Below the pieces are notes generated by a model. That model ran no database searches and had not been told where the DNA came from. It was given only the letters and a program-made list of their open reading frames with translations. This document shows, piece by piece, positions 16,881 to 24,650 of a DNA stretch of 50,332 nt. The DNA is from Saprospiraceae bacterium (GTDB lineage Bacteria > Bacteroidota > Bacteroidia > Chitinophagales > Saprospiraceae). Numbering within the stretch: the first letter of the stretch is position 1; each line of letters starts with the position of its first letter. The stretch covers positions 1 through 50,332 of the forward strand of contig JABSSL010000101.1 of assembly GCA_013214355.1 (NCBI GenBank), written 5' to 3'. The translations under genes were made by a program, and so were the position numbers.

Positions 16881-17801
16881 ATGAGAGAAACAGTTGCAGT
16901 ACAAGCACCATCGGCTATTGTTCCCTATTCAATACGACAATTGGTTGTGGGATTGGAGTTGGGACAAACGGATGATCAGCTGATTGCCTATGCTCAGAAT
17001 TTGACTCGTCAGATTCCAACTTCAGCAGCACATTTTGCCCATGTCATTCCAGCACCTCAATTGCTAGAAGCCTTCTATGAAGATTTAGCCGGACGCTTTG
17101 ATGTGAAAGACAGTATTTTGAAGAACCTTGATCAAGCCGTAGCTAAGTTTTTCAGCGGACAACAACTTCGTCCGACCTATGGGGCCGTAGAAGGATATCC
17201 CTTGAAAGAATTGATAAGCATTGCCGAAAAAAGAGAAGGTGACCTAATCTTGATCGGACAGAAGGCAAATACCTATGAACATGGCATCCTTGCTAAAAAT
17301 CTAGCTCGCCAATCTGGAATCAACACCCTGATCGTACCAGAAGGGGCCCCCTTACAGATTTCGAAAATTCTGGTGCCAATTGACTTTTCTCCTAATAGTG
17401 TAAAAGCATTCCAAACCGCTTTTTCCTTGCAGCAACGACTTGGCAACCAAGTACACATAAGCTGTTTGAATGTTTTTGACATGCCCAACCTCAGTGCCTA
17501 CAACTTGGGAAGAAGTCCAGAAAAATTCAAGGAATTTATTGTTGAGAGCCGAAAAGAAGCCTTCGAGAACTTCTTCAACGCGTATGCACCTAAGCAGGAA
17601 GAGCAAATTCCTGGGGTGTTGATTGAGAGACAAGGCCCAGGTTTATCCAATTACATCTTGGACTATGCTAAGGACAATAAGTTTGACCTCATTGTGATCG
17701 GGGCAAAGGGACATTCCTCTTTAGAAAGATTGTTGATGGGTAGCGTCACAGAAAAGCTATTGACCATAAATGAGACTATCCCCACCTTGGTGGTAAAGTA
17801 A
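16881..17801 (+). CDS. Tandem universal stress protein (UspA family)
   Basis: 306 residues, two Usp domains. The first (about 20-152) is degenerate at the nucleotide-binding loop (GQKANTYEHGILAKN). The second (about 158-306) starts with KILVPIDFSPNS and keeps the ATP-binding pattern G-x2-G-x9-G-S (GAKGHSSLERLLMGSVTEKLL region). Cytosolic; Usp proteins of this type bind ATP and aid survival in stress or growth arrest. It is the first gene after the tandem-box promoter and is followed by a small conserved gene 77 bp on. Confidence 0.88.
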   Translation: MRETVAVQAPSAIVPYSIRQLVVGLELGQTDDQLIAYAQNLTRQIPTSAAHFAHVIPAPQLLEAFYEDLAGRFDVKDSILKNLDQAVAKFFSGQQLRPTYGAVEGYPLKELISIAEKREGDLILIGQKANTYEHGILAKNLARQSGINTLIVPEGAPLQISKILVPIDFSPNSVKAFQTAFSLQQRLGNQVHISCLNVFDMPNLSAYNLGRSPEKFKEFIVESRKEAFENFFNAYAPKQEEQIPGVLIERQGPGLSNYILDYAKDNKFDLIVIGAKGHSSLERLLMGSVTEKLLTINETIPTLVVK

Positions 17802-17832
17802 TTTTAATAGCCTGATTTCTATCATCGTAGTA

Positions 17833-17858
17833 AGTAAGCCTTCTTTGGAGGGCTTACT
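17833..17858. terminator. Hairpin after the first UspA gene
   Basis: AGTAAGCC (17833-17840) pairs with GGCTTACT (17851-17858), extendable inward by three pairs to a four-base loop. It lies 31 nt after the stop codon. The absence of a T-run suggests an attenuator or 3'-end stabiliser, allowing some read-through into the next gene. Confidence 0.45.
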
Positions 17859-17878
17859 ACTAATCAAAAACCTGACTT

Positions 17879-18259
17879 ATGATTATCACAGATAAAAAGA
17901 AACTAGTAGATATACAGCGAGAATTCCAAGCTAAATTCCCATATCTAAAGCTAGAGTTCTACACTCAACCACACGCCGCTGGAGTAGGCTCCTCTAACAA
18001 GGTACTGTTGCCGGCTTTATCCAAAATTGGTGATGTAAGAACTGTCCATAATACGGGAGATATTAGCATCAATGGACATTTAAAGGTTAAAAGCCTGGAA
18101 CAACTCTTCCAAGATCAATACGGCCTAAACGTACAAGTATTTCGCCGTTCAGGAGGAATTTGGCTCCAGACTACCTCCACTGATGATTGGACGCTCACTG
18201 AACAAAATAATAAAGGTAGCCAGTCCAGAATCCATACTGATGAATGGGTTCAACAATAG
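17879..18259 (+). CDS. Uncharacterised 126-residue protein of the UspA neighbourhood
   Basis: Soluble, no signal peptide or membrane helix. Recognisable segments are an N-terminal helix (DIQREFQAKFPYLKLEFY), a central DISINGHLKVKSLEQLFQ and the motif GLNVQVFRRSGGIWLQTT followed by STDDWTLTEQNNKG. I recall similar short proteins with the VFR-SG-WLQT-TDDWTL pattern in other Bacteroidota, but no assigned function. It lies between two UspA genes on the same strand and may be read from the tandem-box promoter at 16751-16846. Confidence 0.75.
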   Translation: MIITDKKKLVDIQREFQAKFPYLKLEFYTQPHAAGVGSSNKVLLPALSKIGDVRTVHNTGDISINGHLKVKSLEQLFQDQYGLNVQVFRRSGGIWLQTTSTDDWTLTEQNNKGSQSRIHTDEWVQQ

Positions 18260-18315
18260 GTAAAGGCTATCCTCCAAAGACTTATTAATCATAGCCAAGT
18301 TTTTTAGGAGTTGAT

Positions 18316-18342
18316 GGGTAGTGACCGACAAAGTCACTACCC
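18316..18342. other. 10-bp perfect hairpin upstream of the second UspA gene
   Basis: GGGTAGTGAC (18316-18325) and GTCACTACCC (18333-18342) form a perfect stem with a 7-nt loop, 31 nt before the start codon at 18374. It has no U-tract. It contains GTGAC and GTCAC, but with spacing too long for a CRP/FNR box. It is probably an RNA structure in the leader or at the end of the preceding transcript. Confidence 0.45.
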
Positions 18343-18373
18343 CCACTTTCTAAATAATACCAAACTCGAAGAC

Positions 18374-19189
18374 ATGAAAAACATACTTATTCCTACCGAT
18401 TTCTCGGCCTGTGCCGGGAATGCGGTCCATGCAGGAATTTTGCTAGCAAAACGCTTTGGCTCCAGGATACACCTCTTGCATACCTTACCAGCCCTTAGAG
18501 CTAGAGACCGCAATGACAGCCATCGGCTGGCTGAACAAGCACAAGCCAGAGAGAATGCTCTAAGTCTTTTGAAAGAAATTTCAACACAAAATCCCGATCT
18601 AAGCTTCTTGGTAGATGTTCGCGAAGGAAAACTACCTGCGACTATTTCCCAGTATGTAGCGGAGACAGGGATCGACATGATCGTGATGGGATCTCATGGT
18701 GCTAGCGGCACTAATGAGTACTTTATTGGGTCCAATACACAGAAGGTTGTCCGTAAAGTACACCTACCGGTTCTGGTGATTAAGGATAAGTTAGAGCATG
18801 TTGACTTCAACAAAGTGGTCTTTGCTACCAACTTAAATCAGGGTGAGAAAGAGGCCTTTGCGCGTTTCAAAGACTTCGTCAAACATTTTCTCCCCGAAAT
18901 ACATATTGTGTACATCAACAATGATCCTTTTTTTGGCTTGCCCTACGTTCATACCAAGGAATTGCTGGAGGAATGGAAGGTATTGGCCAAACCCTTCGAA
19001 TGCCAAACGCACTATTTCAGTGCCTATACCGTAGATCAGGGGATCAGGGCTCTATCCGAGGAAATTGGGGCCAGCTTAGTATCTATTTCCAATCACCAGC
19101 GGCATCCCATGAAGCGGATGTTTTCTGGGAGTAATGTAGAAGCGTTGGTAAACCACGCTCAACTCCCGGTACTTAGTATCGACTACTAG
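18374..19189 (+). CDS. Tandem universal stress protein
   Basis: 271 residues from ATG 18374, where the Usp domain begins (MKNILIPTDFSACAGNAVHAG); the upstream in-frame ATG at 18311 would read through the hairpin at 18316. The first domain has the ATP-binding loop G-S-H-G-A-S-G-T-N-E-Y-F-I-G-S-N. The second (from about residue 145) lacks a clear nucleotide loop. It has no tandem box of its own and is followed by a strong terminator at 19247. Confidence 0.87.
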   Translation: MKNILIPTDFSACAGNAVHAGILLAKRFGSRIHLLHTLPALRARDRNDSHRLAEQAQARENALSLLKEISTQNPDLSFLVDVREGKLPATISQYVAETGIDMIVMGSHGASGTNEYFIGSNTQKVVRKVHLPVLVIKDKLEHVDFNKVVFATNLNQGEKEAFARFKDFVKHFLPEIHIVYINNDPFFGLPYVHTKELLEEWKVLAKPFECQTHYFSAYTVDQGIRALSEEIGASLVSISNHQRHPMKRMFSGSNVEALVNHAQLPVLSIDY

Positions 19190-19246
19190 GACCTATGTAA
19201 GGTTATTATCAGTTTAAGTATAGCATACCTCACTTTTGAAAGCTTT

Positions 19247-19288
19247 CCCGATCTTTGGTAGCACAGCCGAAGTTCGGGATTTTTTTTT
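19247..19288 (+). terminator. Intrinsic terminator of the UspA gene
   Basis: CCCGATCTTTGG (19247-19258) pairs with CCGAAGTTCGGG (19267-19278) with one mismatch and one G-U pair, and an uninterrupted run of T residues follows (19280-19288). This is a textbook intrinsic terminator. It also shows that the in-frame TTG at 19236 cannot be the start of the next gene. Confidence 0.8.
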
Positions 19289-19346
19289 GCGTAATGTCCT
19301 CAAGCAGCTCAACTCATTTTTAGTAGAAAAACTTATCTTGGCGGCA

Positions 19347-20405
19347 ATGAGAAATCTGTGGCAAAACAACTTCTTTAACTGGTATACACTTGCAACTTCT
19401 TACTTGAATTTAAGTGTGGCAGTGGTGTTGGTCCTGATCTCATTTTTCGTAGGTGTTGTTGGCTTCATTTTGATAGAAGGGTATTCGCTTTTAGAGGCTT
19501 TCTACATGACCGCAATTACCATTTCTACAGTAGGTTATACAGAAGTTAAGCCATTAAGTGCCAATGGTCAATTGTTCACCAGCATTTACATCATTTTGAA
19601 CTTAGGGGTATTCGCTTATGCCCTCTCTGCTTTCACTAGCTATGTGGCGCATGGAGAGTTTTTTCGGAAAATACATCGTAATTTTATCGAACAGCAAATC
19701 AATAAAATGAAGGACCATATCATCTTATGCGGATATGGCAAATACGGGAAGGAAGTGGTAGAGAATTTCTTACACCACAATATTGACTTTATCGTTATTG
19801 AGAAAAGCCCGGAGAAGATTGCCGAAATACAGGAACGACAGGATAAAATACATTATGTGGAAGGAGATACCACCCACGATGATATCCTGTTGTTGGCAGG
19901 TATTGCTAAGGCCAAAGCTTTAATCAGCGCCTTAGGAGATGATACGGAGAATGTCTTTACGGTACTTTCCGCCCGTCAGCTCAATCCTGAGCTGAATATT
20001 ATCAGCAGATCTTTACATCCAAAAACCGAAGGAAAATTACGAATGGCTGGTGCCAATCATGTCATTATGCCAGAGCAAATTGGTGGGTTTTATATGGCTA
20101 CCCTTGTCAACAAACCAGGGGCAGTCGACTTCTTTTCCTTCATCACTAATGAGTACGAATCCGATATTGGCTTTGAAGAGATCAGATATGACAAACTCCC
20201 TGCTGCACATAAAGATAAGTCTATTAAAGAATTGCGCATCAGGGAGTTAACGGGTGCCAATATCATTGGGTTTAGAAACCAGGCCGGGAAGTATTCCGTG
20301 AACCCCGGCCCAAACGTTATTTGTTCCAAAGGAACTAGTTTCATTGTCCTGGGCAATGAAAGCCAGCTGCAGGCTCTACGAGATAAATTTGGTTTAAGTG
20401 AGTAA
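19347..20405 (+). CDS. Two-helix potassium channel with RCK (TrkA-N) domain
   Basis: 352 residues from ATG 19347. An ion-channel module has helix 1 (about 20-42), a pore loop with TISTVGYTEV (filter TVGYT in place of the usual TVGYG) and helix 2 (about 79-100). It is followed by an RCK domain starting HIILCGYGKYGKEVVENF, a Rossmann nucleotide-binding motif, and an RCK-C-like end. The layout is that of MthK/Kch-type channels. It probably conducts K+ with gating by a nucleotide or ion bound to the RCK ring. No tandem box upstream. The stop codon directly abuts a 200-bp hairpin repeat. Confidence 0.88.
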   Translation: MRNLWQNNFFNWYTLATSYLNLSVAVVLVLISFFVGVVGFILIEGYSLLEAFYMTAITISTVGYTEVKPLSANGQLFTSIYIILNLGVFAYALSAFTSYVAHGEFFRKIHRNFIEQQINKMKDHIILCGYGKYGKEVVENFLHHNIDFIVIEKSPEKIAEIQERQDKIHYVEGDTTHDDILLLAGIAKAKALISALGDDTENVFTVLSARQLNPELNIISRSLHPKTEGKLRMAGANHVIMPEQIGGFYMATLVNKPGAVDFFSFITNEYESDIGFEEIRYDKLPAAHKDKSIKELRIRELTGANIIGFRNQAGKYSVNPGPNVICSKGTSFIVLGNESQLQALRDKFGLSE

Positions 20406-20605
20406 GGAATGAGAGATAAATAAACTGCACAAGTAGGCGAAATATTTTTTTGCCAGACAAGGCTGTAAAAGCCGAATACCTGTCGAGCCGCCAGGCAGGA
20501 TAGCCCAGCTACATGAGGCTTTTGTTAACGCAGCCTGCCTGACGGCAGTCAGGTATGGCGGAAAAGGATAAAGCATAGTTGTATTTTTTATTTGTGCCTC
20601 ATTCC
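20406..20605. repeat. 200-bp long-hairpin intergenic element (copy A)
   Basis: Starts right after the channel stop codon and ends 8 bp before the convergent CBS gene. Outer arms GGAATGAG / CTCATTCC begin an imperfect inverted repeat of about 49 nt. An inner inverted repeat pairs 20476-20499 with 20534-20556 (ATACCTGTC, GCCGCCAGGCAGG against CCTGCCTGACGGC, CAGGTAT). The core GACAAGGC followed by CCTGTCGAGCCGCCAG recurs in the element at 50003. No reading frame. It may act as a bidirectional terminator between the convergent genes, or be a MITE-like element. Confidence 0.65.
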
Positions 20606-20613
20606 TAAGTAAG

Positions 20614-21084
20614 TTACACCAATGTCTCCCCTACCTTTGCTTCTACGGCCGGAACAGGGTCTCGATAAGCATGGCTTAAGAGATCATAAGTACTGATGAT
20701 TCCAACCAAACGTTCCTGCTCATTGATGATGGGAATGGCGTGAAAGAGGTTTTCTCTGAAGAAAGCTGCTGCTAAGAAAATGGAGTCCTCTGCCTTCAAT
20801 TTAGCCACTTGTTTGGTCATGACTTCCTCTACCAATAGCGACCCAAAAAATCTCTTGTTATTCTCCAAATTCCATTCTCTGCCAAATAGCGTCAGGTGAT
20901 CACACAACAGGAGATAATCAGACTTACTAATGATCCCAACTACCTCTCGCTCAGCATTTACCACAGGAATATGATGAATATTATTGTGTTGGAATATTTC
21001 ATGTACCTTTTCTAAGGTATCCGCAGGTTGTACCACTATCACATCTTTGGTCATAATGGTGCCGATGTTTCTATCCTCTACCAT
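20614..21084 (-). CDS. CBS-pair protein
   Basis: 156 residues from ATG 21084; an upstream in-frame TTG at 21126 is less likely. Two CBS motifs: the first from IGTIMTKDVIVVQPADTLEKVHEIF, the second from VEEVMTKQVAKLKAEDSIFLAAAFF. Stand-alone CBS pairs bind adenine nucleotides and act as energy or stress sensors; the mycobacterial hypoxic response protein 1 is of this type. Last gene of a lipoprotein-CBS-CBS unit, about 54 nt after the preceding CBS gene. Confidence 0.9.
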   Translation of the reverse strand: MVEDRNIGTIMTKDVIVVQPADTLEKVHEIFQHNNIHHIPVVNAEREVVGIISKSDYLLLCDHLTLFGREWNLENNKRFFGSLLVEEVMTKQVAKLKAEDSIFLAAAFFRENLFHAIPIINEQERLVGIISTYDLLSHAYRDPVPAVEAKVGETLV

Positions 21085-21138
21085 AGCTTTTCTTTTTAAT
21101 GGATAAACGGAATAGTTCTTCTTCAACTACAGTACTTT

Positions 21139-21582
21139 TTATCCCTCTACTTCCGGAAAAGTAACCTTTGCATAGGCATGTTTCAATAAATCATGGCTTG
21201 TTACGATTCCGGCTAACCTGAAGTCCTCAATCACTGGAATAGCATGGAATTTATTCTGTAGAAAAATATCTGCTACTAAACCAACGGTATCTTCAGGATC
21301 TAAGGTCAGTGGTTGTGGAGTCATGATTCGAGCAGCAGTCCAACTATCATATACTTTAGCAATATAGGTGGTGCCACTAGCATCTTGCTCTATCATTCTT
21401 GCAATGTGCAACATATCTGCCTTACTGATAATCCCAACTAAGGCATAATCCTTGTCCACAACCGGAAGGTGGTGAATGGGGTGGTCTTTAAACTTCTCTT
21501 CGATTACTACCAATTTGTCCGTCTCCTTGACAGTAATCAAATCGGTGCTCATTATTTCTGAAATTGGAATATTGGTATTCAT
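21139..21582 (-). CDS. CBS-pair protein
   Basis: 147 residues from ATG 21582. CBS motif 1 from ISEIMSTDLITVKETDKLVVIEEKF, motif 2 from AARIMTPQPLTLDPEDTVGLVADIF, each ending in the HxIPV or HLPVVD type strand. It is a paralogue of the proteins at 20614 and 25763 and begins 13 nt after the lipoprotein gene. Cytosolic; ligand and partners not evident. Confidence 0.9.
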   Translation of the reverse strand: MNTNIPISEIMSTDLITVKETDKLVVIEEKFKDHPIHHLPVVDKDYALVGIISKADMLHIARMIEQDASGTTYIAKVYDSWTAARIMTPQPLTLDPEDTVGLVADIFLQNKFHAIPVIEDFRLAGIVTSHDLLKHAYAKVTFPEVEG

Positions 21583-21595
21583 TATTCTATAACTT

Positions 21596-22339
21596 TTACA
21601 GATTGGCAAAACTTGTGGCTTTCTGACTCACTTCCCCAAAAAGGGCCAACATGCGCCAAAGGGCCGGGTTGATATCTTCACAGTCCAACGCAAGGTTTTC
21701 GCGATCAGCACAAGCTACACTCTCATTGAAGCGTGCTAAGCAAGCTGCGATGGTCTTTCTTTCTGTCTCAAATTGTTCAAAAGTAGCCGGGTCCCAACCC
21801 CATGCGGCCAATACGGGCTGCTCATGCTCAACGGGGTGCCATAATTGGTTGAGGTCATACACTAACTCTTCAAATTCGTTCCATTGTAGCATGCAGAGAT
21901 TAGGATCCTTGGCTACCTCAATGACCAAGTCATAGGCCATTTGAAATTCCCAAATATTATCTAGATAGTACGGAATGCGATGACGCATTCTTAGTTCCAT
22001 CCATTCAAATCGTACGTGGTCTAACTGGACCCAAGCTAGGTCCCATCGGTTACCATCGATGGCCACAAAAGCATCATTCAACCATCCATCTACCAAGCGA
22101 AAAGTCTCGGTCCAATCTTCATTCCTTGGCAACAGGTTTTTGTTGGCTTGATTAAACTGTTGCCACTGAAATGCCAAGGCAAATACAGCCTTCTTAGCTC
22201 GGCTGGCATCCTGATGGTAAACATGATATAGGGCTGGAATATATGCCTTATCAAACTGCACCATATCCTTGTGAATATCCTTGACTTCACAAGCCCCTAA
22301 AAACATAAATCCTATTAATAATAGTATAGCCTTTTTCAT
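21596..22339 (-). CDS. Uncharacterised lipoprotein ahead of two CBS genes
   Basis: 247 residues from ATG 22339, where a lipoprotein signal starts (MKKAILLLIGFMFLGAC, lipidated Cys17). The mature part is helical and rich in Trp and aromatic residues (QWQQFNQ, WDLAWVQLDHVRFEWMELR, WEFQMAYDLV) with three further Cys, and resembles helical-bundle periplasmic proteins. No family recognised. It starts a three-gene unit whose upstream region (22340-22589) contains the tandem boxes shared with the divergent UspA gene, though its own predicted -7 is weak and the leader would be about 130 nt. Confidence 0.75.
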   Translation of the reverse strand: MKKAILLLIGFMFLGACEVKDIHKDMVQFDKAYIPALYHVYHQDASRAKKAVFALAFQWQQFNQANKNLLPRNEDWTETFRLVDGWLNDAFVAIDGNRWDLAWVQLDHVRFEWMELRMRHRIPYYLDNIWEFQMAYDLVIEVAKDPNLCMLQWNEFEELVYDLNQLWHPVEHEQPVLAAWGWDPATFEQFETERKTIAACLARFNESVACADRENLALDCEDINPALWRMLALFGEVSQKATSFANL

Positions 22340-22477
22340 ATCTCTAGCTTTAGGAAAATTTGATATAAGTAGGTTATTCCCATCTTGCTTCTCAAAGGAT
22401 GAATGGTCATTAAGCTCATTCACTCCCAGTATCAGATTCCAAGTCAACTGTAATCGTTTCCTCGTCCTCCTACAGTT

Positions 22478-22572
22478 CAAAAATCGCCTCTTTTCGACCT
22501 AATGGGATTGACCCTTATCAAAGGTCATCATGACTTTTATCAGTTCTTTCACGAAGTGCTGTTTTTATCTTG
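22478..22572. promoter_or_regulatory. Divergent lipoprotein-CBS / UspA control region with tandem boxes
   Basis: Boxes TGACCCTTATCA (22509-22520, inside TTGACCCTTATCAA) and TGACTTTTATCA (22531-22542), 22 bp apart. Toward the UspA gene TATCTTG (22566-22572) starts 29.5 bp from the near box centre. Toward the lipoprotein GATTTTTG (22485-22478) sits at the same 29.5-bp offset with one mismatch to TAnnTTTG. The UspA side is convincing; the other side is weaker. Confidence 0.78.
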
Positions 22573-22589
22573 TAGAAAAATCTTTTACC

Positions 22590-23435
22590 ATGAAAAAGCT
22601 ATTAGTTCCTATAGATTTTTCCGCTGCCGCTAGGTATGGTTTTGAATATGCTGAATGGTTGACCGTAGCAGACTCCAACGATTTGCTCGCCGTACATGTT
22701 GCGGCTAATCTTCCGTCCGGGGAAACGCTAGAAGACCCACATGTTCAACAACTCAAGACAGAGCAAAAAGGGGCTATATTAGCACATTTGAAGCGTTTCA
22801 CTACCCCCTACCCTGATCATGACGAAGAGGCTTTTACCAGGATTCAGAACCTACGTTGTGAAATCCGCCATGGCCAAGTGGTGTCGGAGATTCTGGCGCT
22901 TGCTAAAGAAGAAGAGGTGGATATGATTGTGATTGGCACTCGTAGAAAGCACACCCTATGGGATCACCTTTTCGGTAGCGTCACTACCCAATTACTGGTA
23001 CAAAGTTCAATCCCTGTATTAGTTATCCCCGAAGGCTGCGCCTTTAAGCCGATCAAGAAAGTGGCCTTTGCTAATGCAATCACGGGTGAGGAAAACGCTA
23101 CCATAAGTTACCTTGAAAAACTAGCCAAACACTGGCGAGCTGATTTGCAGCAGGTGTTTGTGAATACTTTGCCACATGACTTCTTACATAACAAGCAAGA
23201 AGTGTGGGAACTACCTAATCAAGAACTGGGCACACAGACCGTCAATATGATTCGAGAAAACAAACTGGAAGATGGCTTAGAACTATTTACCGCTCAACAA
23301 GACATCGATTTAATTGCCATGATGGCTCCTCATAGAGATCGGCTACAACGATTCTGGCATCGCCATAAAAGGAACGCCATGGCTTATCATACGCAACTTC
23401 CATTGCTAGTGATACCAGCAACTTCCAACAACTAG
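22590..23435 (+). CDS. Tandem universal stress protein
   Basis: 281 residues from ATG 22590 (MKKLLVPIDFSAAARYGFEYA). The first Usp domain ends with VDMIVIGTRRKHTLWDHLFGS, in which the second glycine of the usual G-x2-G loop is replaced, so ATP binding may be altered. The second domain (from about 150) is degenerate. A longer start at 22530 would place the near box inside the gene. Driven by the tandem-box promoter about 50 bp upstream. Confidence 0.88.
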   Translation: MKKLLVPIDFSAAARYGFEYAEWLTVADSNDLLAVHVAANLPSGETLEDPHVQQLKTEQKGAILAHLKRFTTPYPDHDEEAFTRIQNLRCEIRHGQVVSEILALAKEEEVDMIVIGTRRKHTLWDHLFGSVTTQLLVQSSIPVLVIPEGCAFKPIKKVAFANAITGEENATISYLEKLAKHWRADLQQVFVNTLPHDFLHNKQEVWELPNQELGTQTVNMIRENKLEDGLELFTAQQDIDLIAMMAPHRDRLQRFWHRHKRNAMAYHTQLPLLVIPATSNN

Positions 23436-23466
23436 CAACTAATTGGTAATAATCCAGCCAAGAGAA

Positions 23467-23505
23467 AGCCCTAATGAAAAAAGCACATTCATTAGGGCTA
23501 TGTTT
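23467..23505 (+). terminator. Intrinsic terminator between convergent UspA genes
   Basis: AGCCCTAATGA (23467-23477) pairs perfectly with TCATTAGGGCT (23489-23499), followed by ATGTTTTT. An A-run on the left arm's loop side means the structure may also serve the minus-strand gene ending at 23531. Confidence 0.75.
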
Positions 23506-23530
23506 TTGCCGCTATTTGATTTTCTGCGAA

Positions 23531-24337
23531 CTATTGATCTTGTAGAATTAACAATGGTACTTTGCTGGTGAAAGCTTCTTTACGAGTCACACTTTGATGA
23601 AATAAGGAAGCTAAAAACCCTCGCTTGTGCCGGATCATACAAAGCAAATCTCCTCCGTATTCTTCCAGGAAGCGGGTAATGCTATCGTTCACCGTCTCAT
23701 CGCTAAAATCAAAATGATTGGCATGTTCAATACCATCTAACCAATAAGACAAGGCTGCATCAACACCCTGATCCTCCGGGCCTTCGACCTTATGGTAAAC
23801 AGATAGCTTGGCATTGTATCCCTTCACTAGATCGACTAACGTCTTTAGGATTTGGTCAGATTGAATTTCTTTACTATCCATGGCTAAAACGATGGACCGA
23901 AAGGCCTCAAATTGACACCCCTCTGGAATGGCCAGTACAGGCGTCTTACTTTGGCGAATAACGCCATTAGTGGTACTTCCAATAAACACCTCAGCCATAC
24001 CACTAGCTCCTTGGGTTCCCATCACTATCAGATCGTACCCTTGTTTATCCGCTTTATTGGAAATAGAATCTACCGCATCAGCTTTTACCACTACCCCTTC
24101 GATAGTAGCCCCGTTCATTAATTGTGCAGTAGCCTTCTCTAGGCTAGAGGTAAGGTCAACATCGGCATCCTCCTTCATATATCGATCTAGAGAAACCAGC
24201 ATCCCTGCGGTGCTTCTCACTTTATAGGTATGAAATAGCGTAATCTTACTGCCGAAGCGATTCGCAATTCCAATAGCAAAGGACAATGCATTTTCCGCAT
24301 GTCCAGAAAAGTCGGTTGGCACTAATATTTTGTTCAT
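23531..24337 (-). CDS. Tandem universal stress protein
   Basis: 268 residues from ATG 24337 (MNKILVPTDFSGHAENALSFA). The first domain carries the ATP loop G-T-Q-G-A-S-G-M-A-E-V-F-I-G-S-T (G-x2-G-x9-G-S type); the second is degenerate. Unlike the UspA genes at 16881 and 22590 and the CBS-UspA operon, it has no clear tandem-box promoter: only a poor pair (24490 and 24513) with wrong spacing lies upstream. Confidence 0.87.
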   Translation of the reverse strand: MNKILVPTDFSGHAENALSFAIGIANRFGSKITLFHTYKVRSTAGMLVSLDRYMKEDADVDLTSSLEKATAQLMNGATIEGVVVKADAVDSISNKADKQGYDLIVMGTQGASGMAEVFIGSTTNGVIRQSKTPVLAIPEGCQFEAFRSIVLAMDSKEIQSDQILKTLVDLVKGYNAKLSVYHKVEGPEDQGVDAALSYWLDGIEHANHFDFSDETVNDSITRFLEEYGGDLLCMIRHKRGFLASLFHQSVTRKEAFTSKVPLLILQDQ

Positions 24338-24650
24338 TTTGTCCTTTTTTAGAATGAGTAATGATAGGTCTCGAAATAGGCATCCCACTACCCTAATGGT
24401 AGGATATCTGGAATGCCCTAACTCGAAGACTTAATTTATGTACACTAGAGTTGTTGAAAATCAATTTTATGCTATGCACTACTACTGCATGAAGAGACTC
24501 AGCAATGGCATTTGATACCCATCCATTTGGATACCAAATTGGCATTAAGACTAGTAGTCACAAGGAGTTTCGCCGGCCATACCCTAGGAGTGGATATAGC
24601 ATTCGGACTGAGTTAAGAAGAGTTTAGATACTAGGTGGCGTTTTCTACTA
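24338..24650. other. 313-bp noncoding gap between two UspA genes
   Basis: No reading frame of note. An imperfect hairpin with ACTACC (24386-24391) and GGTAGG (about 24398) flanked by GGCAT and ATGCC lies about 50 bp upstream of the UspA start. Two poor CRP/FNR-like 12-mers (24490-24501, 24513-24524) are 23 bp apart without a well-placed -7 element. Confidence 0.5.

Noticed and set aside
18316-18342. GTGAC...GTCAC hairpin as a CRP/FNR operator
   Set aside because: The half-sites are separated by 9 bp between GTGA and TCAC instead of 6, so a dimer would be out of register; it reads better as an RNA hairpin.
19236-19346. Longer N-terminus for the potassium channel from a TTG at 19236
   Set aside because: A strong intrinsic terminator of the preceding gene lies inside this extension at 19247-19288.
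24490-24524. Two CRP/FNR-like 12-mers (TGAAGAGACTCA, TGATACCCATCC) upstream of the UspA gene at 24337
   Set aside because: Spacing is 23 bp rather than 22, the second site breaks the TCA half, and no TAnnTTTG lies at the expected offset.
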